Below are positions 51,986 through 63,455 of a DNA stretch of 64,000 bases, piece by piece. The translations under genes were made by a program, and so were the position numbers. The notes beneath the pieces were generated by a model, which was not told where the DNA came from, ran no database searches, and saw nothing but the letters and a program-made list of their open reading frames with translations. The DNA lies in assembly GCA_003116995.1 (NCBI GenBank), contig BDSL01000103.1, positions 1 through 64,000 of the forward strand, given 5' to 3'. The stretch comes from Yamagishiella unicocca (lineage: Eukaryota > Chlorophyta > Chlorophyceae > Chlamydomonadales > Volvocaceae). Within the stretch, counting starts at the first letter, position 1; each line of letters begins with the position of its first letter.

Positions 51986-52332
51986 CAAAACGTGACGCAT
52001 CCATGTCCTCTACGCGGCCCCACTCCACGCTGTGCCACGGCAGAGACCGGCCCCATAAATCGCGTCAAGGCCGCACCAGCCCTCGTCCCCTTGATCCGCG
52101 TCGCGTGGCCGCATGCCGTCCCACCCCGCCTCTCACCGCCCCAACCAACCGCGCGGCCAAGACCGTGGCCAACACGGTTGCGCTTGCCGCTGCTCGCTTA
52201 CCGCCCTCTCCCAAAACGCGACGCATCCATGTCCTCTACGCGGCCCCACTCCACGCTGTGCCACGGCAGAGACCGGCCCTAAAGTCACGTCAAGGCCGCA
52301 CCAGCCCTCGTCCCCTTGATCCGCGTCGCGTG
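51986..52332. repeat. Direct duplication of ~120 bp, period 226 bp
   Basis: ACGCATCCATGTCCTCTACG to GATCCGCGTCGCGTG occurs at about 51993-52107 and 52219-52332, with a few differences. The intervening ~110 bp is not shared. Confidence 0.9.
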
Positions 52333-54800
52333 TCCATGGTCCCGAGCACGCTACGTGTCATGCATGACCCGTGCAAACTTTGGCCTCCCCCTTGTACTGT
52401 ATTCTACCGGTCGCTGCGCAGGCTGCACGCCCAGGGACTCGTGCAGGTTTGCCAGTGTCTCCGGCTCAAGGTCACGCTGCAGCTTGCGCATCCGCGGAGC
52501 CTGGGCCCGCGGTGCCTTTGACTTCTTCCTCTGGCGCGGCCGTGGCCCGGCGTCCTCCTCGGTGTCCGCCAGTTCGCCCTCCATGACTCAGCTGTGCTCC
52601 ATGCAGTAGGCGTCCAGTGACTGGGTGGGCAGCAATGAGCAGCTGTTTGACTCGTCGTAATGGCGCGAGGGGCTCAACAATGAGACAATAAGGTCATCTG
52701 TACACCATATGAAAACCATATGCAAATCCAAACAACACTTGCGATCCATAATACGGGGAATGGCGGAAACAACATGACCCAGCACTGACACCGTGGTACA
52801 AGGGAAAGGAGCAGCGCGGAAAAGCAGGTTGGAACCTGGGGCGAAGTTGGTAGTTGGAGAAGGAGCGGAGGAGCCCAGTCCCATCCCAGCCCCGACCCGC
52901 CAATACGGGGAAGGGGTATCTGTGCACGTTTCCCTGACACGATGCATTTAACAACGGCGTGACGATCATGAGTCGCCCCCGACTCATAGCCACCCACCTG
53001 CATGTCCTCCTGCTCGAGGACGTACGTTCCACCCAGCCTGGCGTCGGGACCCGAGGTCATCATGACGATCTGGACCACATTCTCGTTCGCCCACAAGTCA
53101 TGGGGTCGCGGTCCACGGCGTGGGGCAGGAAGTACCCGCCGGCTGCGCCTGCATACAGTGAGGCAAGGTGAAATTTGTAAGAAGCCAGACAGTACGGCAG
53201 TGCGGTACGGACATCCTACATCATGTGTGACACACGGGTTTCGGGGTGCCATGCGCGTTTTTGAGCGTTCGACTCGATGCGACCCGGCAAGTAGCAGTAT
53301 GCACACCGGTGGCGGGGGGTAACTGCAATCGCTCGGTTACAAGGTGCATGGTCCCTGATGCCCGTGTGACCCCTATGCCGTTTCCGTGCCAGCCTTCGCC
53401 AAGTGTGTCGCACCTGATGACACTGGTTGCAGAATGCGCAACCGGAGCCTGCCCTCTGGATTGCGGATGTCCAGTCGGCGGGTGGTGGATAGGCTCGTGG
53501 CCTTCCGCCCGCCGCCCTGTGGGCACAAGAGCCCCTCGACAAGGCCCATCCGCACCACTTGTCGGTCTCCGTCCTGCTCAAGTACGGCCACGTAGTCTCC
53601 ATCCGAAAGATGGTATTTATCCCCGTCCACGAGCATCAGAACAGCCTCGCGAACATCCACGGGCCAGAACCGTCCCCTGATGCGGTCGCGGGGCTGGCGT
53701 GCAATGCACGCGTTGAACCAGCGAACGAAGACGCGCAAGGCCAGTGGTAGGCCTGTCTCGCATCTGCGTTTGGGCTTTCGCCCATGCGCCAGAGCATTGA
53801 CATCCCCATCATCACCGTCCACGGTCCTGCCGCTCCCACTGCAATCAGTGCTGCCGCGGGCTCCATCTCCACCACCGCTGCCGTACGCTCCGCCCACATT
53901 GCCCCCGCCATATGCGCCGCATCCATTGCTGTTGCCGTATGCATCACCTCCACCGCTGCTGCCGCCGCTACCGCCGCTGCTGCCGCTGCTGCCAGGCGTG
54001 ATGCCTGCGGCAAGAGTACGCGAGGTGTAACGGCCTGTGATTTGGTGGGATGGGACGGGGGTGGCCAGTGCTTCCAGTCGCCTCGATATTGCTTTGCGTG
54101 TGGCGGTTTCTAAAGCAATCCATACCGCATGTGACGGTCGCGGGTCGTGATCCTGACATGAGAGCGGACTTAACGACTTGCTAATTTGGCACCGGTGTGA
54201 TTCAGCACAATCGAGAACCGTGCATGGGACAAGCGCGCATACTCACCAGTCGGGAGGTGGAAGGCTCCATCGTCCACCTCGGAGGCATCACCGTCAGTCG
54301 CCTCCCCTGGCATCGCTGCACCACCACCACTGTCGATATCGAGGGCATCGGGGTCGCCTACCGACAGAGCGTTGACCTAACGCAGCCGTTGTCGCCGAAC
54401 CAAGCAGGGGGGTGGGAAAGCAGAAACCTTTCCCTGGCTTGCTGTGGAGGGCATGGGGAGAAGGTTGCGTGTTAGTCACCCGTACTCGCCAGTAGCTGAT
54501 GCCGCTGATACGATGACGCCCGTTCCCATCTCGTGAGCCCTTGCCGATACCTGCTCACCTGGGCAATCTCTGGAAACCAGATTACCAGACCGCGGTCTTC
54601 CGAGACGGCTGCCTCGATGTCCGCCAGGCGCAGGACGCCTTGCGGGCGGCAGCCGAACAACACCCTAAAATGGGGCGCCTGAAGCCCGGGGCACCTGGCA
54701 GCGGATGCCAGTGCCACCTGACGGGTGTCTGCGCGGGCCGCGAATGCTAACCGCATGACGTCCGGGGATGGCCTTGGTGCAGTGGGCATATGCATAAGCC

Positions 54801-55635
54801 CGGCCCTAACGACCTCCTGGTCGAAACTGTCACAAGCGTTTCCGGACCCGTGTGATTGTCGGACATAATCGAATCTGTCCGGACAAATGCCTGACGCGCA
54901 GCGGGCCCGCGCTACGGATGACAGGATCGTGAGCTTAGATGTTCGCCCACAGCAACACAAGCGGAGAGGCTGTGCTTCTCGACACCGCGCGCAGCGAAGG
55001 GGTCCAACCAACAGGATGTGCGCCACTGGACCACACCCACAGAGGGCGTGTCCTTAGCCAAGAATGTTGTGCACCTTCCACAATACTGATAGCAGGGCCT
55101 GTCGCTTTTAAATTCTGGACTATATTCTGCACGCAATGTCTGCTTCGTTTGCCGCCTCAGCCTAAAATGCCAACGCGTTCGACGTACGTCGGTGGTAAGC
55201 AGTGGTAAGCGGTGGTAAGCAGTCTTTCTTCTTGCACACAATGTCAGCCGCAAGGGCCTTGTTGAGGTGGTTCCGTACCATCCCTTGCCCTCGTCCTATC
55301 ACTGGTATCACATAACAAGACCTCGCTCTTTGTATGACAAGGTTGTTTATAGACGCAGCATACATACAGTTACACTAACAACGTGGCGTTGACAACCAAC
55401 GGCGATAGTGTGCACCGCGGGTAGAGGCACGCTGGGGGCAAGTTGCCCGTGACGTACTTGGACGATGTGTGAGATAATTTCGTAATTTTACTTCCTCAAT
55501 CCTTTGTTTCTTTCGTTTCTAGAAAGACCCAAATAGAGCTTGCAACGAGCTAAGAATCCTAATGCAAAGAGCGCCGCATTTCATGACAGGTTGCGAAGGA
55601 GCGGCGGGAAGGCTGGTTCCTTGGATGTTGTTAAG
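54801..55635. other. No supportable gene
   Basis: Includes three copies of a GTGGTAAGC word at 55190-55220. The upstream limit of the degenerate minus-strand gene may lie here. Confidence 0.4.
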
Positions 55636-55744
55636 CAGAATGCGAGTATTACAAGGGAGCCAGAAGTATTACAAGGGAGCCAGAGGTTAAGCAGAATGCG
55701 AGTATTACAAGGGAGCCAGAATGCGAGTATTACAAGGGAGCCAG
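55636..55744 (-). repeat. LINE 3' tail, ~26-bp tandem units
   Basis: Three to four copies of a unit containing AATGCGAGTATTACAAGGGA (plus strand), one shortened and one followed by GGTTAAGCAG. The sister copy at 9942 ends after a single unit, so tail length varies between insertions. Confidence 0.85.
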
Positions 55745-56085
55745 AACGGCTCAAGCGCGGAAGCGCAACCAGGCGGGCCCGATGGGCCAGACCACGACAC
55801 GGGTCACTGGGCAAAAGAGCCCGCCCTCACCGGCCGGGAAGGGGCAAAAGCCGAAGGCAGCCAAACACGAGGACACGGAGAAGGCAGCACGCACAACTCA
55901 AAGCACGGGGAGGAGAACAAGCGCATCCAGACAACACGAACCACCTGCACCAAGCCAGCAGCGAGACGCGAGGAACGCGTCCCGGCAAAACGGGGGCCCC
56001 AAGCCCCAGAACCCAAAAGCACCCACAAAAGACAGGAGAGCGGGGGCCTAAGGCCCAGAAAATCGCACCCGAGTCAGCCGTCGGG

Positions 56086-59000
56086 TCACTCCTCGGCACC
56101 CGGGCGGCCCGGGAAGACCACCTCCCCCGCGGGCGAGGCGGCGAGGAAGGGGTGATCGGACGGGATGGCCCCCCACCCGCGGGGGGCCAGCCCCAGCTCG
56201 GCAAATGCACTGAGGCGGGCCCAGAAGTCGGCCGTCACCGCTGCGCACACCCGCACCACCGGCATGCGCCCCCCGGGGGCCCCAGCCTGCACCCGAAACA
56301 GGAGGCGGAGCCCCAAACCCAACGCCGCGACGGCCGCCAAGCACACCACATCCCAAACAAGCGGGTGCACCCCCAACGGGGGCCGACCCAGCCACAAATG
56401 CTGCGGGAGCAGGACAACCGCGCCCCCCATCGCCTCCACAAGCTCGTCACGCAATGACAAGGCCACCACACACTCCCAGAAGTGGTGGCGCCGGCGGCCC
56501 GTGGCCATGGACGCTCCGCACGGGCAGGGGGTCGTGGGCGACCCCCGCGCCAGGAGGGCCGCGTGCATGGGGAAGCCATGGAACCCGTTCATGGCTAGCC
56601 GCCAGAGGGGCTCCTTGTGCGTGTTGTCCCAGCGAAGACGCCAGAGGCGCACCAGAGTGGCCTGAAATTCCCGGAGGGTGGAGGCCAGGGCTGCCGGGGG
56701 AAGGGGAGCCTCCCAGGCCTCCTGAAGGAAGGCCGTATGCTTAGCCGCCAGAGCAGCGAAGGCTGGGCCGAGCTGCAGGATGGTAGCCGACTTGACGGTG
56801 AGGGAGACAAGGGGAATGGCCGCGGGGCCCACCCGCCAGCCGACACAGCGGGCCAGGCGGCCCCAGGCGTCCGCAGCGGGGGGGCGGCAGCCGCACCCCC
56901 CGGGGCCGCCAGAACGAGGAGGGCCGCGATGGCCCAGGTGGCGGGAAGGCGGCCAACGAGGGCGTCGACGCGGGCCAGGCCCGTGGCCCCATCCCGCATG
57001 GAGGCCGGGACGGGGTGGGCGGGGGAGAGGCGGAGGACGTCGCGGAGGACGTCGAGCCGCAGGTACTCGGTACAGCGTATGGCGGGGGGCCCCCCGGCAG
57101 CGGCGACAGCGAGGGCCGTCCGGACCCGGCCCAGGGCATTGTAGCACTGGACGGCGACACCCACCGTATCAAGCCCACGCAGCTGGGCGAGGTTGGGGAA
57201 GTCGGTCTCCAGGCCCCGGCCGGTGGCATCGACCAGGAGGGGGTTGCCCCAGAGGGGCGCCGAGAAGCACCAGGGTCCCGGGGCGGCCAGTGTGGGGTCC
57301 AGGATGGTGATGGGCGGGAGATGGGCGAGCGCCGTAATCAGCTGGGCGAGGGCCGGGGAGCCCCGTGGGAGGGGCCGGCCGAGCACCAGCGGGGCGGCGG
57401 TGGTGCGGGCGTCGCCGTGGAGGGGCAGGAGGCACAGGGGGTGGGCCGCGGGGTGGCCGTGGCGCAGGAGGGCGAGGAGGAGCTGGGGCCACTGGGGGGC
57501 AGACGGCAGGAGGCCACACGCGCCGGCCAGGCCTCGCACGGCCAGGACGGCGTGGCGAGCCCGTACGTGGGCTTCGAGAGGGAGGAGGCCGAAGCCGCCA
57601 GCGGAGGGGGGCAGGGCGAGGTAGAGCAGGCCGGCTCCGGCAGGTACACGGTTGGTGCGGGCCTGATGCGCGGCGGGGGTGCAGCGGCGGTCGACGAAGG
57701 CGGCGGTGGTGGCCTGAAGGGCCGCCCGCAGGCCAGGGGGGGGGAGGCCGACGAACTCCATGTGGTAGAGGACACGGCTGAGGGCATAGCCCGAGGCGGC
57801 GAAGGCGCGGCCGAAGGCAGAGAGGGGCAGGGTGGTAGCACGCTGCAGACGGCTGTAGACCCGGTCGAGGTCCACAGGGTACGGTCCAGGGGCGCCCGCG
57901 GTGAAGGTGATGCCGAGGGTGGAGGCGGAGGGGACGACAGCGAGGCGGGGCGCCAGGCCGGCGTCGGGGGCGGCCAGGGGGGCGGCAGTGGCCACCGGGG
58001 TGGGGGGGAGGGGAGGGGCACTGGAGGCCGTGGGGCAGGCGGGGGGCGGGGCGGCGGCAGGGATGGCTCGGGGGCCACCGGGCAGGGGCAGGAGCTTCAC
58101 TTTGCGGAGGTTGAGCTGCTGGCCCGACGCGGCGTGGAAGGTGTCCATGGCCGCCAGGAAGCGGGGGACATCCGCAGCATCCCGGAGGAGGGGGGTGCAG
58201 TCATCCGCGTACTGGGAGGCGGTGAGGCGGAGATCGGCGAGGGAGATGCCGATGGCTTCGTGCTGCAGCCAGGAGAGGAGGGCCTGACCGGGAGCGAGGT
58301 AGAGGAGGGGCGCAGCCGGGCACCCCTGTCGAACGCCGGCAGTGATGGGCACCCAACCTGACAGGTGGCCGTTGACGAGGGCGGCAGAGCGGGTGCCCTG
58401 CAGCAGGCGGCGCACCCAGGCAAGGCAGCCAGGGCCCACACCCAAGGCATCCAGGCATTCCAGGAGGAAGGCGCGGTCCACCGTGTCATAGGCCTTCTGG
58501 AAGTCCAGGAACACCACCGCACAGGAGCGAGACTCCGCGCGGAGGAGGGCGGGGAGGAGTTGGAGGAGCAGGACGGAGTCCGAGATGCGCCGGTGCTGCA
58601 GGAAGGCCGTCTGCACTGGGTCGATCGTATCCCCGAGGACGGGGAGAAGGCGGCGGGCCAGGACCCGGGCCAGGGTCCGGTAGTCGGTGTCCAAGAGGGT
58701 GATGGGGCGGTAGTTGGCGGGGAGGGTGGGGTCCTGGTCCTTGAAGAAGGAGGTGATGACCCCGTCCAGGAAGCCGGCGGGTGCACGGTCGGTGGCGGCA
58801 AAGGCAGTGAAGACGGCGGCGAGGACGGGGGCAAGGGTCGGGGCGTAGTGTTGGTATATCTCGGTGGGGAGGCTGTCTGCACCCGGGGACCGGCCGGGGG
58901 GGGCGGTGTGGAGCGCAGCCAGCACCTCCGCCGGGGTAACGACAGGGGCGCCCAGGGCGTCCACTGCGGCGGGTGGGCAGCGGCGTCCCAGCGCACGGAG

Positions 59001-60416
59001 GGCCTGCAGGACCCGTTGGCGGGCCCGCGGGTCGCCCGCAGGGGCCGTGCAGATGCGCTGCCAGAAGGCCGCAACGATGGAGGGGAGCTCCTGTGGGTCG
59101 GCGCTGACGGAGCCGTCCGGGCGCTGGAGGGCGGGGATGGTGCGACAGGCCGCGGGCGGGCGGAGGTGGCGGGTGATGGTGGGGGAGGGCCGTTCACCGG
59201 TGCGAAGCCACGTGTGGCGGGTCCGGCGGGCGACACCAGCGGTGGCACGTTGGGCGGCGGCCGCTTCGGCGGAGCGGGCCACGACTGCGGCGGGGAGGGC
59301 CGCCGGCTGTCCCGCCTCAACCGCGGCCAGGGCGGCCTCAGCAGCCGCCCCGGCGGCCGCTTCAACCCCAACCGCACATGTCCGCCTGGCGCGGGCGGTG
59401 AGGTTGAGGCGGGCTGCAGAGACACGGAGGGCCCGTTTGAAGCCCGGCCACCAGTCGAGGAGGTGGGCGGGGGCGGTGGGGGCCGCCGCCACCGCGGCGG
59501 CCAGCCAGGTGCCAAGCTGCTGCTGCAGGTCGGCATGGTCGAGGAAGTGGAGCCGGGTCTTACGTAGGCCGGGGCCGGGGGGCTGGGAGCCAAGGGCAGG
59601 GAGGAGGTGGGTGACGACCAGGCGGTGGTCCGAGGGGGGCCCAGGGGCGACGAAGGCGGCACGGACGGAGGCCGCCAGCTGCGGGGAGGCCATGAGGCGG
59701 TCGATGCGGGAGGCGCCGGAGGGATGGAAATAGGTGTAGGAGCGGCGAGAGGGGTGGGCGCGGCGAAAAACATCCACCAGGCCGGGGCAGGCAGCGGTGA
59801 AAGCGGAGGAGGTGAGGACATCGGCCGGACGTCCTGCGGCCGCAAGGCAGTCCAGGGCGGGGTCGACCACGAAGTTGAAGTCGGCTGCCCAGATGTGGTG
59901 GCCGGGGAGGGCGGCGACGGGGCGGAGGGACTGGTGGATGAAGGCGCGTTGGGCTGCCGCGAGGCTGGAGGGCAGGTAGGCGGTGAGGAGGGTGAAGGCG
60001 TGGCCGCCCCACAGGACTGGGAGGTGGAGGAGGCGGCCGTCGGGGGACACGGTGAGGGCGGGTGCGGGGCCGGGGAAGGACAGGGCTCCAGAGGCCACCA
60101 GGGAGAGGCGGACGAGGATGGCGACGCCCCCCCGGCATGCAGACGGTGCGGGATTCCACCAGGAGACCCACTGACCCAGGTGCAGCGCCCGGGAGACGTC
60201 GTGGAGGCCAGCACGTGCAAGGGGGACCGCCGCCGCTGTGACGTGGGTCTCCTGCAGGCAGATGACGTCCAGCGACTGTCGGGCCCAGCAGCGGAGGAGG
60301 GCCGCGAGCCGTGGCGAGTGGCCACTGGGGGCCGAGCCGAGAAAGCCCCGGATGTTGTGCGACCCGATCCGGAGGGGGCGAGAGCCGGGCCGGGCGCCAT
60401 GGTGCTGGCGCACCAT
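56086..60416 (-). pseudogene. LINE ORF2: AP endonuclease, reverse transcriptase, zinc-binding tail (one frameshift)
   Basis: The main frame, 60416-56595 (1,273 codons), has the apurinic endonuclease set: IGSHNIRGFLG, VICLQETHVT, WAADFNFVVDP, ASRIDRLMAS and PSDHRLVVTH (residues about 15-270). RT follows with NYRPITLLDTDYRTLARVLA, VFLDFQKAYDTVDRAFL, GVRQGCPAAPLL and SQYADDCTPLL (YADD near 735). The conserved C-terminus (HTAFLQEAWE, then CPCGASMATG ... HHFWEC) continues only in another frame (57147-56086), so a frameshift lies near 56880, beside an 8-G run. Otherwise intact. The start ATG overlaps the ORF1 stop as TAATG. Confidence 0.92.
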
Positions 60417-60676
60417 TAGTGCATGAAGCCTCCCAGGACGCCGTCGTAGCGGACGACATCGACCCAGGCGGGCGGGGGGGGCGCGGGGGGCGGGGGCGGC
60501 GGTGGCGGAGCGGTCGCCAGGCTGGGGGCGTCGAGGACAGCGCCCATGTCCACCTCATCGTCGAGGAGGGCGCCGGGCAGGTAGGCGAGGCGAGGGCGCT
60601 GGCGCCTTGGCAAGGCCTCCACATCGACAGGCGGGTCCAGGGGGTGGCCAGACCATTGTAGCGGGATTTTCCCCAT
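60417..60676 (-). CDS. LINE ORF1, C-terminal end only
   Basis: Frame from 60676 (MGKIPLQWSGHPLDPPVDVE) to a TAA that shares its last two bases with the ORF2 ATG. Pro-rich tail; no nucleic-acid-binding motif is present in the part that remains. Treated as ORF1 only because of position and the coupled stop-start. Confidence 0.5.
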
Positions 60677-60690
60677 CCGAGTCTGTATAA

Positions 60691-61394
60691 AACTACCGCC
60701 GATGCCGACTTTAGGGTTCGTACATTCGTCGGAACAACAGCACAGAAGGACCGCGCTGCCACATGGCAGAATGAAGAACGGAGACCCCTAATAGGCAAAA
60801 ATACAAGCGAACGTCGGGAAGCCGCACGGAGGATGCTCGTCATGCCAATCCCTGCTTAAAAATGCCGAGATCGTATGTGCCATGGGTCGAGACCGTACAA
60901 TACGCACACCGAGCCCGTACATTCTACCGCCGATGCCGAAAAGTAGTAGCCGGAGAAACAGCTGGAAACGGCCGCATTTCCGCTCGGCCGGGAGCACAAT
61001 TGAAGTTCCCAGTACACAAAATTTACAGCGGGGTCTGTGAAGCTGCGCGCAAAAAGATCGCAAATGCACCGGGAAACAGCAGCCGCTCACGGACAGGATT
61101 GCCACCTGGCAGATGCTTATCAAAGGATCCCTCTAAGGGGCGTTCTTTAGAGCAGGTGGGCCACACGAGCGCAACTCACAGTGCCCTACAACGCAAGATG
61201 AATAGCAGCATGTCCATGGTACCAAATTGGGTTGGCTGTAAAAGTATGGTAGCAGACGGGGGGCCATGCGAGACAGCGCCAGCTGAGAAACCGCGCGAAT
61301 GCGCTACGCTGGTACGCCGCCTCACAATACAGGCTGGGGACCTAGATACCTCACAACGCAACAAATGAAATGTTTAGGTGACCTCAAGCCCGGT
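60691..61394. other. Unassigned sequence upstream of the LINE
   Basis: May include remaining LINE 5' sequence. The word ACCGCCGATGCCGA occurs twice (near 60695 and 60928). ORF 60862-61368 has no recognised motif. Confidence 0.4.
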
Positions 61395-61694
61395 TTACCC
61401 AGGACAAGAAGGGGGGCCAAGTCCTGGACTTAAGAGAGGCAAGCCGGGCCTAACCCAAGCGGGGGGACCACAGCAAGACCAGCAGACCTGAGCAGACGCC
61501 CCGAAAGGCACCGAAAGGCACAGGGACCTCGCTCGCCGCGCCCAAGACAGCTCGCCCCCGACAAGATAGACCGGCAGGCATACCGAACATATGTTCGCAT
61601 CGCACGAGCAAGCAAGGGGGCAATTCCAGAAGTGGTGCAGGCGAGGGGACACCGGGCCGGTGCTGGCGGCCCAACCATAGGCAACCCTAGGCAA
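61395..61694 (-). pseudogene. Small LINE ORF2 scrap
   Basis: Minus strand reads VSPRLHHFWNCPLACSCD, parallel to the RLHHFWFCPVA and RRHHFWECVVA segments of the other LINE copies. Only this zinc-tail region is recognisable. Confidence 0.5.
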
Positions 61695-63189
61695 CTAATT
61701 GCGTAGTATAATGCTGGCGTTACTACCGGTACTATGCTGGCATTTCCGGTGGCGCTGCATGCTACTGCTCTGGAGAGGTCAAGCCAGCACTAGGGGCCCC
61801 AGGACCAGATGACAAGTTGGAGCCTGACGGTATCGTATGCACACAGCGCGCGGGTTCCCCACAAGAATGACAACCCAGCAGGTACACCAAGGCCACTCGT
61901 CAACGCCCGGACAGCACGCGATCCCATCCTCCACACGCTCTTCCATCCACGCATACAAAACCGGAAATAACATACACGATCATCTGCTTCACGAAGAAGA
62001 CGGTTCCCGTCTTTGTAACTATTTATTGAAGTATTCATAAAAATTCATAAAAATTCATAAAAATTCCGGAGGTGACTGGTTATGAAAGGCGTAGTAAAGC
62101 GTGCTTGTCTGGCGTCCGTGACGTACCGTGTGCAAGTATAGTCGCCGACTGAATGCTAGCACGAAAGCCTTCTTAGACCCGGCCAACAGCCACGTGGTTA
62201 AATACCTCCGCCCAAAGGTGGATTTCTGCTTCTGACCCTCACACGCGTCGGCCGTGTGGTGGAGCAGGCTGCAAAATCCTCTGAGGGCGGCCATGTCCTG
62301 AAACCGTCGGCGGCCAAAGCCACAGTTCAGTACAGTTGTCATTTTTGGCTCCAGCCAACCGTGGTGCAGCTGTCGTTGTTTCCAGGCATTCACAGTGTCT
62401 GTTCACGCAGCAGCAGTAGCAGCCCTATCTCGTTCAGCGGCCCGTGACCGAGCGAGACCACATTGGCCACAGGCGCGGCCTCTGTCGTGAATGCTTTCAT
62501 CGCTTTGCCGCTGCCGCTACCGCCACCGCCGCCACCGCTAAGATCGCCGGCATCTCCCTGAGCCTCAACACTGTTGCGATCTGCACCTCTGCTGCTGCCG
62601 TCTGCTGCCGCCGCCACGGTTCGCGGATTTCCTTTGTGCACCCCGACTGTTGCTGCCATGGCTATTGAAGTCACTGGAGGCGCCGGCACCCAAGCCCCCG
62701 CGCCCACTTCCATTAACGGTGCTATCGCTGACCGTGATGCGGCTGGTGAGCTGCTGCTAATGTTGAGCAGTAGAAGTCAACTCGTGGGTGTGGCCGCAGG
62801 GAGCGAGGGGAGGTCGCGTTGGAAAAGTTGGTGAATCTGACACGGGGAAACGCCTCTCGACAAAACAGCAGCAGTGGCGGTGGGGGGAGAAGCAGTAGCA
62901 GACAGGGGGACAAAAGCATCCACATCCACTGCAGCGGTAATGGCACAACAGGGCGCCTCAGTGGCGGATGGCTGCTTGTGCCTCGAGTCGACACCAGAAT
63001 CCCGCTCCCATCTGACCAGCGGCGTGCAGGTGATCACCCTACACATCCACTGCTGTCCCGGTGACGGCCGCTAAGGGGCGAGATCATGCGGGGCCCCTGT
63101 GGTGAAGCTAAAATGAAAGGAGAAAAACAACGGTAAACAGCCCTTTAGCCGATGTGAAAACAATATGAAAACGGCGGTGTGGGCGTTTT
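61695..63189. other. No supportable gene
   Basis: Includes three AAAATTCAT repeats (62038-62066) and a CCGCTGC-rich tract (62510-62620). A minus-strand ORF at 62390-62713 (107 codons, Gly-rich) is open but has no independent support. Confidence 0.4.
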
Positions 63190-63455
63190 TGGGAATTCGT
63201 TGGGATGGGGGGATACGGGCTCGCGCATTTCGAGGGTACCTGTCCGACAGCCCTCCAACCCGGGCCCAGAGGCCCATCCGACCAGAGGGGTCTGGCCGGC
63301 TGATTTGAGTTGAGGACACGTTCATCATAATAGCAACCTTTTGAGAATGGTGGTGTGCGCGTCTTTTCGAAATTCGTGAAGGTTGGGGAGATATGGGCTC
63401 GCGCATTTCGAGGGTGCCTGTCCGACTGCCCTCCAACCCGGGTCCAGAGGCCTCA
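63190..63455. repeat. Two direct repeats of ~88 bp, period ~177 bp
   Basis: GGGCTCGCGCATTTCGAGGG to CCCTCCAACCCGGG occurs at about 63190-63277 and 63367-63455 with about 10 percent difference. ORFs crossing it differ in frame between copies, arguing against coding. Confidence 0.85.

Larger units (their letters stand above)
49448..54800 (-). pseudogene. Degenerate multi-exon gene of unknown function
   Basis: Minus-strand exons supported by GT-AG sites and compatible phases: from roughly 54800 to 54480 (DVMRLAFAARADTRQVALAS), 54357-54247, 54004-53414 (Gly/Ser-rich start, then FWPVDVREAVLMLVDGDKYH), 53148-52998 (TYVLEQEDMQ at its end), a piece near 52584-52400 (MEGELADTEEDAG), 50261-50138 (VQVTLRNYLTEHELLASFDL) and 49837-49448. 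Two lesions are visible: exon 53148-52998 needs a 1-nt shift at a C4 run near 53100, and the last exon has a 17-bp tandem duplication (49578-49610) that shifts the frame before MRHWWFPTGMEWRLGRV. Exons between 50261 and 52400 were not resolved. The family was not recognised; it could be a host gene or an unknown transposon gene. Confidence 0.5.
55636..60690 (-). mobile_element. Near-complete LINE with AP endonuclease, RT and repeat tail
   Basis: About 5.05 kb on the minus strand: C-terminal end of ORF1, ORF2 with endonuclease and RT, a short 3' UTR and a 26-bp-unit tail. High GC. The 5' boundary is uncertain (ORF1 appears truncated near 60690). No target duplication could be fixed. Fragments of the same or a related family occur at 8856-9942, 27163-28060 and 61395-61694. 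Confidence 0.9.

Noticed and set aside
57015..59567. Several long plus-strand ORFs (Gly/Arg-rich)
   Set aside because: Antisense shadows of the GC-rich LINE ORF2.
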